Source: Phymatolithon calcareum (taxonomy: Eukaryota; Rhodophyta; Florideophyceae; Hapalidiales). Taken from it: a DNA stretch of 64,000 bases. Of the stretch, positions 11,055 to 21,077 are shown piece by piece; position 1 is the first letter of the stretch, and the number at the start of each line of letters is the position of its first letter. Below the pieces are notes generated by a model. That model searched no databases and had not been told where the DNA came from. It saw only the letters and a program-made list of their open reading frames with translations. A program made the translations under genes and the position numbers. Where the stretch lies: contig OZ345363.1 in assembly GCA_977006965.1 (NCBI GenBank), forward strand, positions 1,488,001 to 1,552,000, in the 5' to 3' direction.

Positions 11055-11068
11055 CTGGGCCCATAACC
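11055..11068 (-). other. primer-binding site of A5
   Basis: The plus strand reads CTGGGCCCATAACC, identical over 14 bases to the anticodon stem-loop of eukaryotic initiator tRNA-Met (CAT anticodon in the centre). On the element's strand it is GGTTATGGGCCCAG, directly after the LTR, as in Drosophila copia. Confidence 0.93.
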
Positions 11069-11510
11069 TGTTATTGGAGGTTATGGAAGGGATGAAATGA
11101 AGAGAAAAGTTTGGTTGATGTGAAATGGTTGCTTGGATTTTAGTCGAGCCGGGTCTCGGAACCTGGCTATATAGAACTCAAAATCAGATCTAAAGTGGCT
11201 CCCACATGCTAGATCTAATTATGGGCCCTTAGTGGACGACGGAGACCCATTAACCCTAAACAAATCTATCATAACACTATCATATTGTATGACACGTGTA
11301 ATATACCAAAATGCATCATTTTTGATACTGAGTCAGGGAGTATGATTATCATACTCCAATCATGTTCTGACACGTGTCATAGCCAAACTTACTATCTCAT
11401 CATTTCGAATCATCTGTGCAAAATCGATGACACGTGTACACGTGTACCGAGATCACAACATTCTAATGAAGTGTTCTGTGAAAGATTACAAAGCAGATAC
11501 ACTTGCAACA
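11069..11510 (-). repeat. 5' LTR of A5
   Basis: 442 bp, the same length as the 3' LTR, with one visible substitution. Provides the promoter: CTATATAG lies near 11165 on the minus strand, with upstream CACGTG palindromes near 11289, 11368 and 11431. Confidence 0.95.
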
Positions 11511-11824
11511 GGTTCAGGTGTACCAAACACCACAAGGGTTTTCCTGTTGCGTATCCTTGTTAAAAATCTCTGATTCTTACTAGGCCCGCTTCAGGATACC
11601 ACAAAACGTCTTGCAGTGCGTGTTGTCGGCTGCAGGTTCAGGTGTACCAAAACGCCACAAGAGGTATACGGCCATTGAGCCATCCCCCGATCAAGGTCCA
11701 GGTCACATTGACTTGAAGGAATTTCTTATACGGGATAGATTGCCTTGATAGTTGACTTCAGTCGACTCGCAGTGGACTCCCCGAACGGATTTTCGACAAG
11801 AATAAAAGACCCCCACTCGGCAAA

Positions 11825-14800
11825 ATGGACAACTCGCAAGGAACGCTGAAGGTCGAGAAACTCAATGAGACCAATTTCCATGCTTGGAAACAGAAAATTC
11901 AGCTAGTACTATCATTCCGCGAACTTGATGAACACATTGAGGATGATCCACCAGCACGGGACTCGGACGATTTCAATCTCTGGCGTCGAAGTGACAACAA
12001 GGCAAAGGCTATTATCGGACTTTCTCTTTCGGATGAACATCTCGAGCATGTTCAAGATGTGAATACGGCCAAGGAAATGTGGCAGTCGATTCTGAATATC
12101 TTTGAACGACATACACTACTGAACAAACTGGCAGCTCGCCGCAAGTTCTATACCGCCACAATGCTCGAGGACGAGAAAATACTTCCCTATACGAACCGTA
12201 TTCGCCAGCTCGCATCCACCCTCAAGTCAATGGGTGTTGATATCGACGACAAAGAAATGGCGATGGCTGTGCTTAACGGACTTCCGGAACGGTTCGATAG
12301 CTTAATCAGCGCACTCGATGCTCTTGTTAACGAGGATGAGTCATTCTCGCTCGAGTTTGTGAAGAGCAGACTTTTGCAAGAGGAGCAGCGTATGTCTATG
12401 AGAGTCGAAGTATCAACCGTGAAAGCTGAGACTGCCGCACTGTTCACCGCCAGACGCGATGGAGAACGTATTCGTGATCACTGCGACCATTGTCATCGAT
12501 CCGGACATAAGAGCCTTAAGTGTTGGACCAAATTCCCTCACCTTGCTCCAGAAGGATACAAACGTCGGAATGAAAAGCAATCAAAACCATCTGCATTTCT
12601 GACTGATGAATCGGAACCTGTTCGTGTCATGTCTGATTCCGACTTTGTATGCTTGATGGCCAAGGTGCGCAATTCCGACATTTCCGAGAAGTCCAAGTCT
12701 TGGATCATTGACTCTGGCAGCACATCGCACATGACGTTTGACCGCTCACTCTTCTGCACGTACACTGAACTGTCGTCTACTGTTGAAATGGGAACGAAAG
12801 CTAAGGCCACAATCGCTGGAAAGGGTGATGCCATTATTACGATCAATGTGAATGGGAAGCCGTCGAAATGCAAACTCAAGGATGTTATGCACATACCGGA
12901 CTTTGGATACTCTTTACTATCGGTATCCAAAATGGATGAGTATGGATATGGGATTACGTTCAAGAACAGTCGTTGCTATGTTAAAGCTCATGATGACACG
13001 GTTGCTACAGGAACACTTCGCAAGAGTCTCTACTCACTCGATCTTGCAGATGGCAATAAAGTTACCGAAGTTTCTTGTCTTGCTAGCCTCCAGCTTTGGC
13101 ATGAACGTTTCGCTCATGTCCATCCCTCTGGTATCTCTGATATGGTCCGTCATGGGGTGGTCAAAGGTGTGAACCTAGCTCCCAATCCAATCTCAGAACA
13201 TCCATGCAAAGGTTGTCTCGCCGGCAAATCCCATCGCGCTCCTATCCCAAAGTCCAGTAGTACTCGCTCTGAAGCCGTCCTCGATCTCGTGCATTCTGAC
13301 GTCTTAGGTCCTATCGACATTCCATCACTTGGAGGATCCCAATACTTCATCACATTCATAGATGATCACTCCAAGTGGACCACGGTATACACCATGCGAG
13401 GGAAGTCGGAGAGCTTTGAGTGTTTTCGAAAGTTCCACAAGTATGCTGAAACCCATACAGGTAGAAAGCTTAAGCATTTGAACATTCAGGACTTCTCGAC
13501 TGCACCAAAGCTCAAGGCTATTAGGACCGATAACGGAGGAGAGTACCTTTCCAACGAGTTCAAGGCATATTCGGCACAACACGGTATACATCAGCAACTC
13601 ACAGTCGCATACACCCCACAACAAAATGGGGTGGCTGAGCGCATGAACCGCACACTTCTCAACTTGGTGCGCTCGATGCTTCATCACAGAGGCTTCGAGA
13701 AGAAGTTCTGGGCTGAAGCACTTGCTACTGCTGTGTATGTTCGCAATCGAGTTACGTCACGAGGACTTCCTTCGAACACGACCCCCCATCACATATGGAT
13801 GGGTGCCGCTCCAGACTTGGGACACTTACGTGTATTTGGCATAAAGTGTTGGTACGTGATTCCGAAAAAGAAGGTTAAGAAACTCGACTCTCGAACTCGT
13901 GAAGCCATTATGCTGGGATATGCGACTTCGTCCAAAGGGTATAAGCTGTGGGATCTAAGCTCCAAGAAGGTGATTGTGTCAAGGGATGTGACGTTCGACG
14001 AATCGGATTGCGGATTAGGTGAGGCTGAAACGGATGTATCCACTGACATTCCAGACGATGGAATGGTCCAAGCATGTGAAGATACGGTTGAAGCTAAGGA
14101 CACTTCGGAGGAAAACAACAAGAACTTCGATGTGACTAACGAAGAAGGACAGCAGGCGGACGATGGAGAACAACCAACAACTCCACCGGCATCTGAAGCA
14201 ACTACACCGATGATCGCCAAACCCATTCTGCGCAGGTCAGCTCGGGTCTCAAAACCACCCACTGCCTTCTGGAGTGCTCCCCCGCACACTGCAATGCTCG
14301 CCTTCGAATCTGTCAATCTCGCATCCGAATCCGGTTTGTCTTCTCATCAAATACCTCAGACCTTTAAGGAAGCGACTTCAAATCATAATGTCGACTCCTG
14401 GTCAAAGGCCATTGAGAAATAACATTCGTCACTCGTCCAAAACAACACTTGTAAACTGGTTCCGCGCAACTCCGACATGAACGTGCTACCGTGCAAGTAT
14501 GTCTTCAAGGTAAAGGATACAGGCCCAAAGTCCGAATTGTGGCAAAAGGATTCCGACAGGTGCATGGGGTGGACTACGGTGAAACGTATGCCCCAGTCGT
14601 GAAATTCACCTCGATTCGTATCCTACTTGCAACAGTTGCTGTCCATGATCTGGAACTCCACCAAATGGATGTTGTGACAGCGTTCCTGCATGGAGACCTT
14701 GACGAAGACATATACATGGAAGTTCCGGCCGGATTTCGAGATCCCAAGAGTCCCAACCTTGTTTGCAAGCTCTTGAAGGCACTATACGGCCTGAAGCAAG

Positions 14801-15900
14801 CTCCGCGGCAATGGCATGCCAAGATCGACAAGTTCCTCATCGACGAGCTCGGCTTCTCAAGCAGTCCCAACGATCCTTGTCTGTACGTCCGGCACAAGTC
14901 AAACAGCATCATGATCATCGCCCTGTATGTGGATGACTTACTAATTGCTGGAAACGACACCTCTGCAATTTCCTGGATCAAGGGGGAGCTGAACAAGAGG
15001 TTCGAGATGAAGGACCTTGATGAAGCAAGTGTATGCCTTGGGCTTGAGATTCGCCGGGACCGTACTCTGCGGACCCTTCATCTTTCGCAGTCGGTCTACG
15101 CTCAGTCGGTGTTGGAACGCTTCGGCATGGAGAACTCGAAACCTGCACCTACCCCAATGGAGTCAAGGAACAAGAACACCGCAATCGAGGAAGTGGATAT
15201 CACTGAGTCCCTTGGAGACGAAGTTCCGTATCGTCCAGCTATCGGAAGCCTGATGTACTTGATGGTCGGCACTCGCCCAGACATCTCGGACTCGGTCGGC
15301 AAGCTTTCTTCGTTTTGCGAGAAACCCTTAAAGCGTCACTGGATGGGTGTTAAGCTCGTTCTTCGGTACATTGCAGGTACTCGAGACTATGGGATTCTGT
15401 TCGGTACAAGTGGGAGCTTGGTGGCAATCGGGTACACAGACGCGGATTGGGCAGGTTGTCGTGAGACAAGACGATCAACAAGTGGCTATGTGTTCCTTCT
15501 TGCAGGGGGAGCCGTAAGCTGGCGTTCGAAGAAACAAACTATCGTCGCCACGTCAACATGTGAAGCGGAGTACATCGCTTCCTGTGCCGCCGCCAAGGAA
15601 GCTGTTTGGCTGTCAAGACTTATCGCAGATATCCAAGGTCTCCAGAAGCCCACTCTCATGACTTTGTATACCGATAGTCAGAGTGCCATCTCAACCGGGA
15701 GGAACTCTGCCATCACTCAACGCAACAAGCATATTGACATCCAATATCACTACGTTCGTGATGTTGTTGCTACAGGCAAGATTTCGATCAAGTACTGCAA
15801 TACCGAGTCCATGGTTGCTGATGCACTAACCAAGCCACTCGATCGAATCAAGACAGCCAAGTTCGCTCAAGAGATGGGCGTATGCAAGCAAATGGCGTAG
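11825..15900 (+). pseudogene. gag-pol of copia element A4, one stop and one frameshift
   Basis: The first frame (11825-14422) encodes Gag, knuckle CDHCHRSGHKSLKC, protease (DSGSTSHM), complete integrase (HHCC; VHSDVLGP, RTDNGGEY, NGVAERMNRT) and hinge. It ends at a TAA where the other copies read on after IEKE. About 100 bases further on, one A is lost from the run before AGTCCGAATTGTGG, shifting the frame. The second frame (to 15900) then carries RT (QMDVVTAFLHGD, YVDDLLIAGN) and RNase H (GYTDADWAG, CEAEYIASC, YTDSQSAI) up to MGVCKQMA. Apart from these two lesions every motif is kept, so inactivation looks fairly recent. Confidence 0.93.
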
Positions 15901-15910
15901 TGTCCCTCGA

Positions 15911-15921
15911 TCAAGGGGGAG
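15911..15921 (+). other. polypurine tract of A4
   Basis: TCAAGGGGGAG directly before the TGTTGGAAG of the 3' LTR. The same tract precedes the 3' LTRs of A3, A5, A6 and A9, so it is the conserved plus-strand primer of the lineage. Confidence 0.88.
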
Positions 15922-16357
15922 TGTTGGAAGTGTGATTGCTTGGAGCTCTAGTCGCAAACACACTTCCACATCAAGGTATGATCTCGGCACACGTGTACAC
16001 GTGTCAAGTCGAAAGTCAAAGTGTCTCAGAACCTTGAATCAAGAAGATTGGCGTTGACACGTGTCAAAGTATGATAAGAGTATGATAATCATACTCCCCT
16101 CACTCAGTAGATAATTTTTGATTTTTTCATGTTACACGTGTCATATGATATTATGACAAATTTGTTTAGGGTTAGAGTGTCTCCGTCGTCAATTAGGGTT
16201 TTGATCAAGTCTAGTCGAGTTTTCAGGGCTATATATGCTCGAACTGAGATCCACCAAGTGAATAAACCAAGGAAATCATTCTCACCTATCTCAACTTTTC
16301 CACGACCAATCTTCTCCAACCAAACCATTTCAGTCTCCTCATCACCACCCTAACCTT
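15922..16357 (+). repeat. 3' LTR of A4
   Basis: Starts TGTTGGAAGTGTGATTGC. Its last bases (about 16340-16357) depart from the usual CCTCCAACAACA end and run into RT sequence of A6, so the right boundary is approximate. Confidence 0.85.
15989..16266 (+). promoter_or_regulatory. LTR regulatory block: stacked palindromes, TATA box, poly(A) signal
   Basis: Best-preserved example of the lineage's control region. Elements in order: ACACGTGTACACGTGT (15989-16004), TTGACACGTGTCAA (16054-16067, perfect 14-bp palindrome), GTATGATAATCATAC (16080-16094, perfect dyad), ACACGTGT (16134-16141), TATATAT (16230-16236), AATAAA (16261-16266). The CACGTG core is the classic bHLH/bZIP (E-box/G-box) site. The order and spacing recur in LTRs that have otherwise diverged, which suggests selection on binding sites. 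The binding protein is unknown. Confidence 0.75.
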
Positions 16358-17209
16358 TTCCTTCATCATGTTTCACAGTCGGTCTACGCTCAGTCAGTGT
16401 TAGAACGCTTCAGCATGGAAAACTCGAAACCAGCACCTACTCCAATGGAGTTTAGCAATAAGAACATCGCAATTGAAGAACTCGATATCACCGAGTCACT
16501 TGCAGACGAAGTCCCTTATCGTCCAGCTATCGGATGTCTCATGTACTTAATGGTCGGAACTCGTCCAGACATCTCGGACTCGGTCGGAAAGCTTTCTTCG
16601 TTTTGCGAGAAACCCCTTAAGCGTCACTGGATGGGTGTAAAGCGCGTTCTTCGGTATATTGCAGGCACTCGAGACCATGGAATCCTGTTCGATGCAAGTG
16701 GTAGCCTGGTTCCAATCTGGTACACGGACGCGGATTGGGCAGGATGTCGTGAGACAAGTCGATCAACAAGTGGCTATGTGTTCCTTCTTGCAGGGGGAGC
16801 CATAAGCTGGCGTTCAAAGAAGCAAACCATCGTTGCCACGTCAACATGCGAAGCGGAGTACATCGCTTCTTGTGCCGCCGCCAAGGAAGCCGTGTGGCTG
16901 TCAAGACTTATCGTCGATATCCAAGGTCTCCACAAGCCGACTCCTATGACTCTATATACCGACAGTCAAAGTGCGATCGCGATGGCAAAGAACGCTGCTA
17001 TCGCTCAGCGCAACAAACATATTGACATTCGGTATCACTATGTTCGTGATGTTGTGGCAACCGGCAAAATCTTGATCAAAAACTGTAGTGCCGAGTGTAT
17101 GGTTGCAGATGCACTGACGAAGCCACTCTATCGTGTCAAGACTGTCAAGTTCTCTCAAGACATGGGAGTACGGAAGAGAGAGTATTAGTATCCTCGATCA
17201 AGGGGGACT
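16358..17209 (+). pseudogene. copia element A6, 3' fragment (RT end and RNase H)
   Basis: Starts inside RT at the equivalent of TLHLSQSVYAQSVLER and is open to 17188, ending MGVRKREY. Contains RPAIGCLMYLMVGTRPDIS and an RNase H domain with WYTDADWAG, CEAEYIASC and YTDSQSAIAM. The polypurine tract (GATCAAGGGGGAC, last base changed) is followed by its own 3' LTR. Everything upstream is missing; the left edge is the 3' LTR of A4. Confidence 0.9.
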
Positions 17210-17683
17210 GTTGGAAGTGTGACTTCTTGGAGCATTAGTCGCATCACACTTCATTTGTGGATGTTTGATCTCGGTACACGTGTACACGTGTCAACAAGTC
17301 TCACAGCTGTGTTTGGAGACGTTCAGAGAAGAATTTTGCGTTGGACACGTGTACAGATGTGATTGGCCGATACGAATCATACCGTCGTACTCAGCATCGA
17401 AAATGATGAGTTTTGGTATATTACATGTGTATGACAATATGATAATGTTATGATAGATTTGTTTAGGGTTACTTGGTCTCCGTCGTCGAGCAAGGGCCCG
17501 TAATTTGATCTCGCATATAGAGCTAGTCTAGATCTGATATCCAGGACTATATAGCCAGGTTCTGAGGCCGAGCAAGGCAATAAACCAAGGAACTCATTCA
17601 CCAACAACTCAGCAACCACTCAACCAACCCATCTCAACCAAACCATTCCATCATCCTTATCGCATCCCTAACCTCCAACAACA
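17210..17683 (+). repeat. 3' LTR of A6
   Basis: TGTTGGAAGTGTGACTTC to CCTCCAACAACA, 474 bp, longer than the other LTRs. Contains the ACACGTGTACACGTGT palindrome, a further ACACGTGT and CTATATAG. Joined directly to the inverted leader of A7. Confidence 0.88.
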
Positions 17684-18513
17684 ACTATCGAGGCAATCTA
17701 TCCCGTATAAGAAATCCCTTTGAGTCAATGTGACCCGGACCTTGATCGGGGGATGGCTCAATGGCCGTATACCTCTTGTGGCGTTTTGGTACACCTGAAC
17801 GTGCAGTCGGCAACACGCACTGCAAGACGCTTAGTGATGCCCTGAAGCAGGCCCCGTAAGGATCAGAGATACTTAACGAGGATACGCGAGCAGCAGAATC
17901 GGAGACAAGAATCTTCTGAAGCGGGCCGAGCAAGAATCAACGATTCTTGACAAGGATACGCAAGCAGAAAGATCAGACAGAGACAGATCGGGGGCGAAGG
18001 AGAACCCCGGAGATGATGACGATGATGATGAAACGCGGTAGTTGAGGTGCGTTGTCTGGGCCCATAACCTGTTGAAGAAGGTTAGGCAAGTGATGGGGAG
18101 AAAGAAAATGTTTGGTTGATGTGAAATGGTTGAGTAGAAGATGAAGTAGGTGAGAATGTTCCTTGGTTTATTGACTTGGCGGACCTCAGGTCAAGACTTT
18201 ATAGAACTGAAAACTCAATCAAGCTGTTTAAAAAAACCCTAATTGACGACGGAGACACTCTAACCCTAAACAAATTTATCATAATATCATATGACACGTG
18301 TAACATGAAAAAATGAAGAATCATCTACTCAGTGGGGGAAGTATGATCATCATACTCTTATCATACTTTGACACGTGTCACTGCCAATCTTCTAGATTCA
18401 AAGTTCTGAGACACTTTGACTTTCGACTTGACACGTGTGCACGTGTACCGAGATCATACCTCGATATTGAGTTGTGTTTGCGACTAGAGCTCCAAGCAAT
18501 CACACTTCCATCA
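17684..18513 (-). mobile_element. copia element A7, 5' end only (LTR, PBS, leader)
   Basis: Minus strand. 5' LTR 18070-18513 (reads TTCAACA at the inner end; the outer end TGATGGAAG carries a changed base). PBS 18056-18069 (CTGGGCCCATAACC on the plus strand, perfect). Leader 17684-18055 contains the CTGCA.GTTC.GGTGTACC block and three GGCCCGCTTCAG-type modules. The gag start and everything after it is missing; the break abuts the LTR of A6. Confidence 0.88.
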
Positions 18514-20368
18514 ATGGCCACGTACCTCATTACACATATAGCCATGCACATTACATCGTCAACAGTGAACATGACACTTACAACCATGCGTGTCGTTTGC
18601 ATGACACTGTATTATGCATGGTATGCATAATGACAGTAACAATAATGCACATGACACTTGCGCAATGCACCTAACGTGTGTAAGGCGTAGGAACTAAGAA
18701 TAGCTAGCAAGTGTCAGCCCTAGTGGCTACACCGATGTAATTCAAAGTAAAAAAACAATCATATCTTGACAACACAGGAATCCTAAATCACGTGCACAAT
18801 ACTTACACGTGTTCAAACAATATACTACTATATCTATCATAATGGGTATATGCCAACGTATGCGTACACGTGTACATCTCAAAAGTATTCCAGCGGTCCT
18901 TGCTTAAGACACTGTGCACTGATTGTGCACTATATGTGTCTACTGAGGGCTATAAATAGCCCAATTTCGCCACGTGTTCTAAAACGCTTGCTCACGGCGC
19001 ATTTTTCGAATGTCCTAATTGAGAACAGACTTTTTGAAATTTTGGTCCAAGGTACAACTTTCAACACCGAAAAGTGCGCGAAAGCGGCGATACTCCACAA
19101 TCAAGCTCAGCCCTGGCACACTGTGGAGCATCGGTCGAGCACAGCTCGAAAAATCCTCTGCCGTCATGCATGGAAACGAGCTCCTCATGGCTGCAATTTT
19201 ACACATGCCTGTTCTTCTTAAAGGAAATATAATACTCGGCAATATAACGTAGCCCTTAAATGTAGCAAATGAGTTATAATCAGAGATCTGTAAACTTTTT
19301 CAGAGTTAACGAAGAAAAGTAAAATCGAAAAATACATATGCTGGCGGACAGCGCTGTCCTTTTGTTCATATATGCTGTCATATGTTTGATTACTTGAACT
19401 AGGGAATAGAAATGAAAGTTTCGTGGTTTTAACAGAGAACATTTGCAAGCTCCATCTCAATTTGTTAAAACTTATGAAAAATTTGTCACTTCTGATTTCT
19501 TGAATGGCAATACCTAATGTAGATGCAATCGGTTTTTAAATTTGTATGGAAGAGATAAAGCTAATGCTAAAGTTGAAATTAACCATTCAATATAGTATCT
19601 ACACGTATCTACAGCTATTTTCACTTTCTAAAAATAGGCTCCTCAATCTATTTTACAGTGTATTATCAGGGGAAAGTTATACAGGGCGAGGAAAGCAAGT
19701 CGGTTGTCATATCGTTTTTCTCAAGCTCTTCACGTACGGTCTGTATGAAGCGTGAACGGCAATGCGAAAATACATCATAAAAATATGTGAAAAAGCCGCC
19801 AGGAAGTTGTGAACATTGGGAGCCCCAATGCTGCGACGGCTCACGTTGAGCCATTCGCCTCTGGCTGAAAATTATCAGAATTAACGTTGATGGGCAGTGT
19901 GTAGTGCGGTGTGCACAAACGATGCATTTGAGCCCAAGCTATCGCACCTTTCACCTGCGCACGCATCGATCTCGGCGCCACGCAAGCAACCGTTGACGCA
20001 CACGCACGTCCATGTCGTAGTGCACCTTGCTTAAGCGCCGTTCTTATTGGCAGATCTCGTGCGACGGGCACGTCTCGCAGTGCATCAACATCAGCTTTTC
20101 AGATATATTTTTGATACTCGAAATCGCTCATAATTTACCGTGCACAACGCAACCAACGTTTTCACTATAATCTTTGAAACTTCCAAAACTGGCTTTCCTC
20201 CCCCTGTATAACTTTCCCCTTGTATTATACACCTGTTATCTACATTGGATATTAATATATTTTATCTTTCGTTGATTTTCTGTAAAATTGTTAATAGTGT
20301 TGAAAGCCGTTGCTGTACGTTGCTCCAGACCTCTTGAGCAAAACTGGTTCTCTAATTATGTGTCTATC
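18514..20368. other. unassigned spacer between A7 and a solo LTR
   Basis: AT-rich, with several short open frames, none with recognisable motifs or homologous copies in the window. The first 150 bases are rich in short CACAT/CATGA repeats. A symmetrical TATA-like box lies at 18947. No gene is supported. Confidence 0.5.
18947..18962 (+). promoter_or_regulatory. candidate TATA box in a dyad
   Basis: GGGCTATAAATAGCCC is a near-perfect palindrome centred on a textbook TATAAATA. Frames downstream (18850-19252) are short and unrecognised, so whether it drives a transcript is open. Confidence 0.35.
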
Positions 20369-20400
20369 TGTTCCAAGTGTGATTGCTTCGAGCACTAGTG
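20369..20400 (+). repeat. remnant of a lineage A LTR start
   Basis: TGTTCCAAGTGTGATTGC followed by CTTCGAGCACTAGTG matches the first 30 bases of A4/A6-type LTRs and then stops. Confidence 0.65.
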
Positions 20401-20423
20401 TCCATGTGACGGGAATTCTCCCT

Positions 20424-20861
20424 CGTTAGAAGTGTATCTGCTTGGAGATCAGATCGCAGAATATTTCATTAGAATGCTGTGATCTCATTACACGTGCAAA
20501 CGTGTCATCAAGTTTGACGAAAATGTTTAGAAATGTTAAGATATTAAGATTGGTGAAGACACGTGTCAAAAAATCAGTGGAGTATGATAATCATACTCGA
20601 TGACTCAGTATAAAAATGATGAATTTTGGTATATTACACGTGTCTTACGATATGATGGTGTCATGGTTGTTTTTAGGGTTAATGGGTCTCCGTCGTCAGC
20701 TAAGGGCTAATAATTAGATCTAGCATGTCAGAGCTACTTTAGATCTGATTTGAGTTCTATATAGCCAGGTTCCGAGACCCGGCTCAACTAAAATCCAACG
20801 AATAATTCTCAACCATCTCAACCAACCTTCTCAACAGTCGTTCCCATAACCTCCAACAACA
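20424..20861 (+). repeat. solo LTR of the A5 subfamily
   Basis: Starts CGTTAGAAGTGTATCTGC (first T changed to C) and ends CCTCCAACAACA. Flanked by TCCCT on both sides (20419-20423, 20862-20866), a 5-bp target-site duplication. It has two CACGTG-type elements, the GTATGATAATCATAC dyad and CTATATAG. No PBS follows, so the internal region was removed by LTR-LTR recombination. Confidence 0.85.
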
Positions 20862-21077
20862 TCCCTCATTTGAGCGGCAATTTTCCCTCAATTTCGAGAA
20901 TAAGAATCATTTTATTTTTGGACGCGAAAGCTACTCACTATCAGGCTCGTCAAAATAACCTAGCACATGGATGTGTTCAACATGCTTAGCAAAACAGTTT
21001 CTGCCGGTTGGCGTGCCACATATTTAGACTGCGGTGCCATCAAGCTTATTACATGGCGAGAAGACGAGCGTCGCTTT

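Larger units (their letters stand above)
5941..11510 (-). mobile_element. copia element A5: complete, young, apparently intact LTR retrotransposon
   Basis: Full length 5570 bp on the minus strand: 5' LTR (11069-11510), PBS (11055-11068), leader, one uninterrupted Gag-Pol frame (10438 to 6404), polypurine tract (about 6383-6394) and 3' LTR (5941-6382). Both LTRs are 442 bp and by eye differ at only one base (GCCGAGTC at 5' flank side versus GCCGGGTC). Five-base target-site duplications GGTTC flank it (5936-5940, 11511-11515). All sites needed for autonomous transposition are visible, so this copy is probably recent and possibly active. It belongs to a different LTR subfamily from A4 (LTR starts TGTTGCAAGTGTATCTGC on its own strand). 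Confidence 0.95.
5357..16357 (+). mobile_element. copia element A4, near full length, interrupted by A5
   Basis: Order: truncated 5' LTR (5357-5667), PBS, leader (5682-5940, continuing 11516-11824 after A5), gag-pol (11825-15900), polypurine tract (about 15911-15921) and 3' LTR (15922 to about 16357). A5 sits in the leader with GGTTC on both sides; excising it with one GGTTC restores GCAGGTTCAGGTGTACC, which is found intact in the leaders of A2 and A8. The leader carries repeated modules ending in GGCCCGCTTCAGG. The 3' LTR end is fused to the A6 fragment. Confidence 0.9.

Noticed and set aside
16358-16375. A6 as the missing right half of A1
   Set aside because: A1 ends before EMKDL and A6 begins after it at the TLHLSQ region, and the pentamers at the breaks do not match, so continuity is not supported.
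18056-18069. CTGGGCCCATAACC as part of a tRNA-Met gene
   Set aside because: Only the anticodon arm is present, always directly inside an LTR; the acceptor and T arms are missing. It is a primer-binding site.
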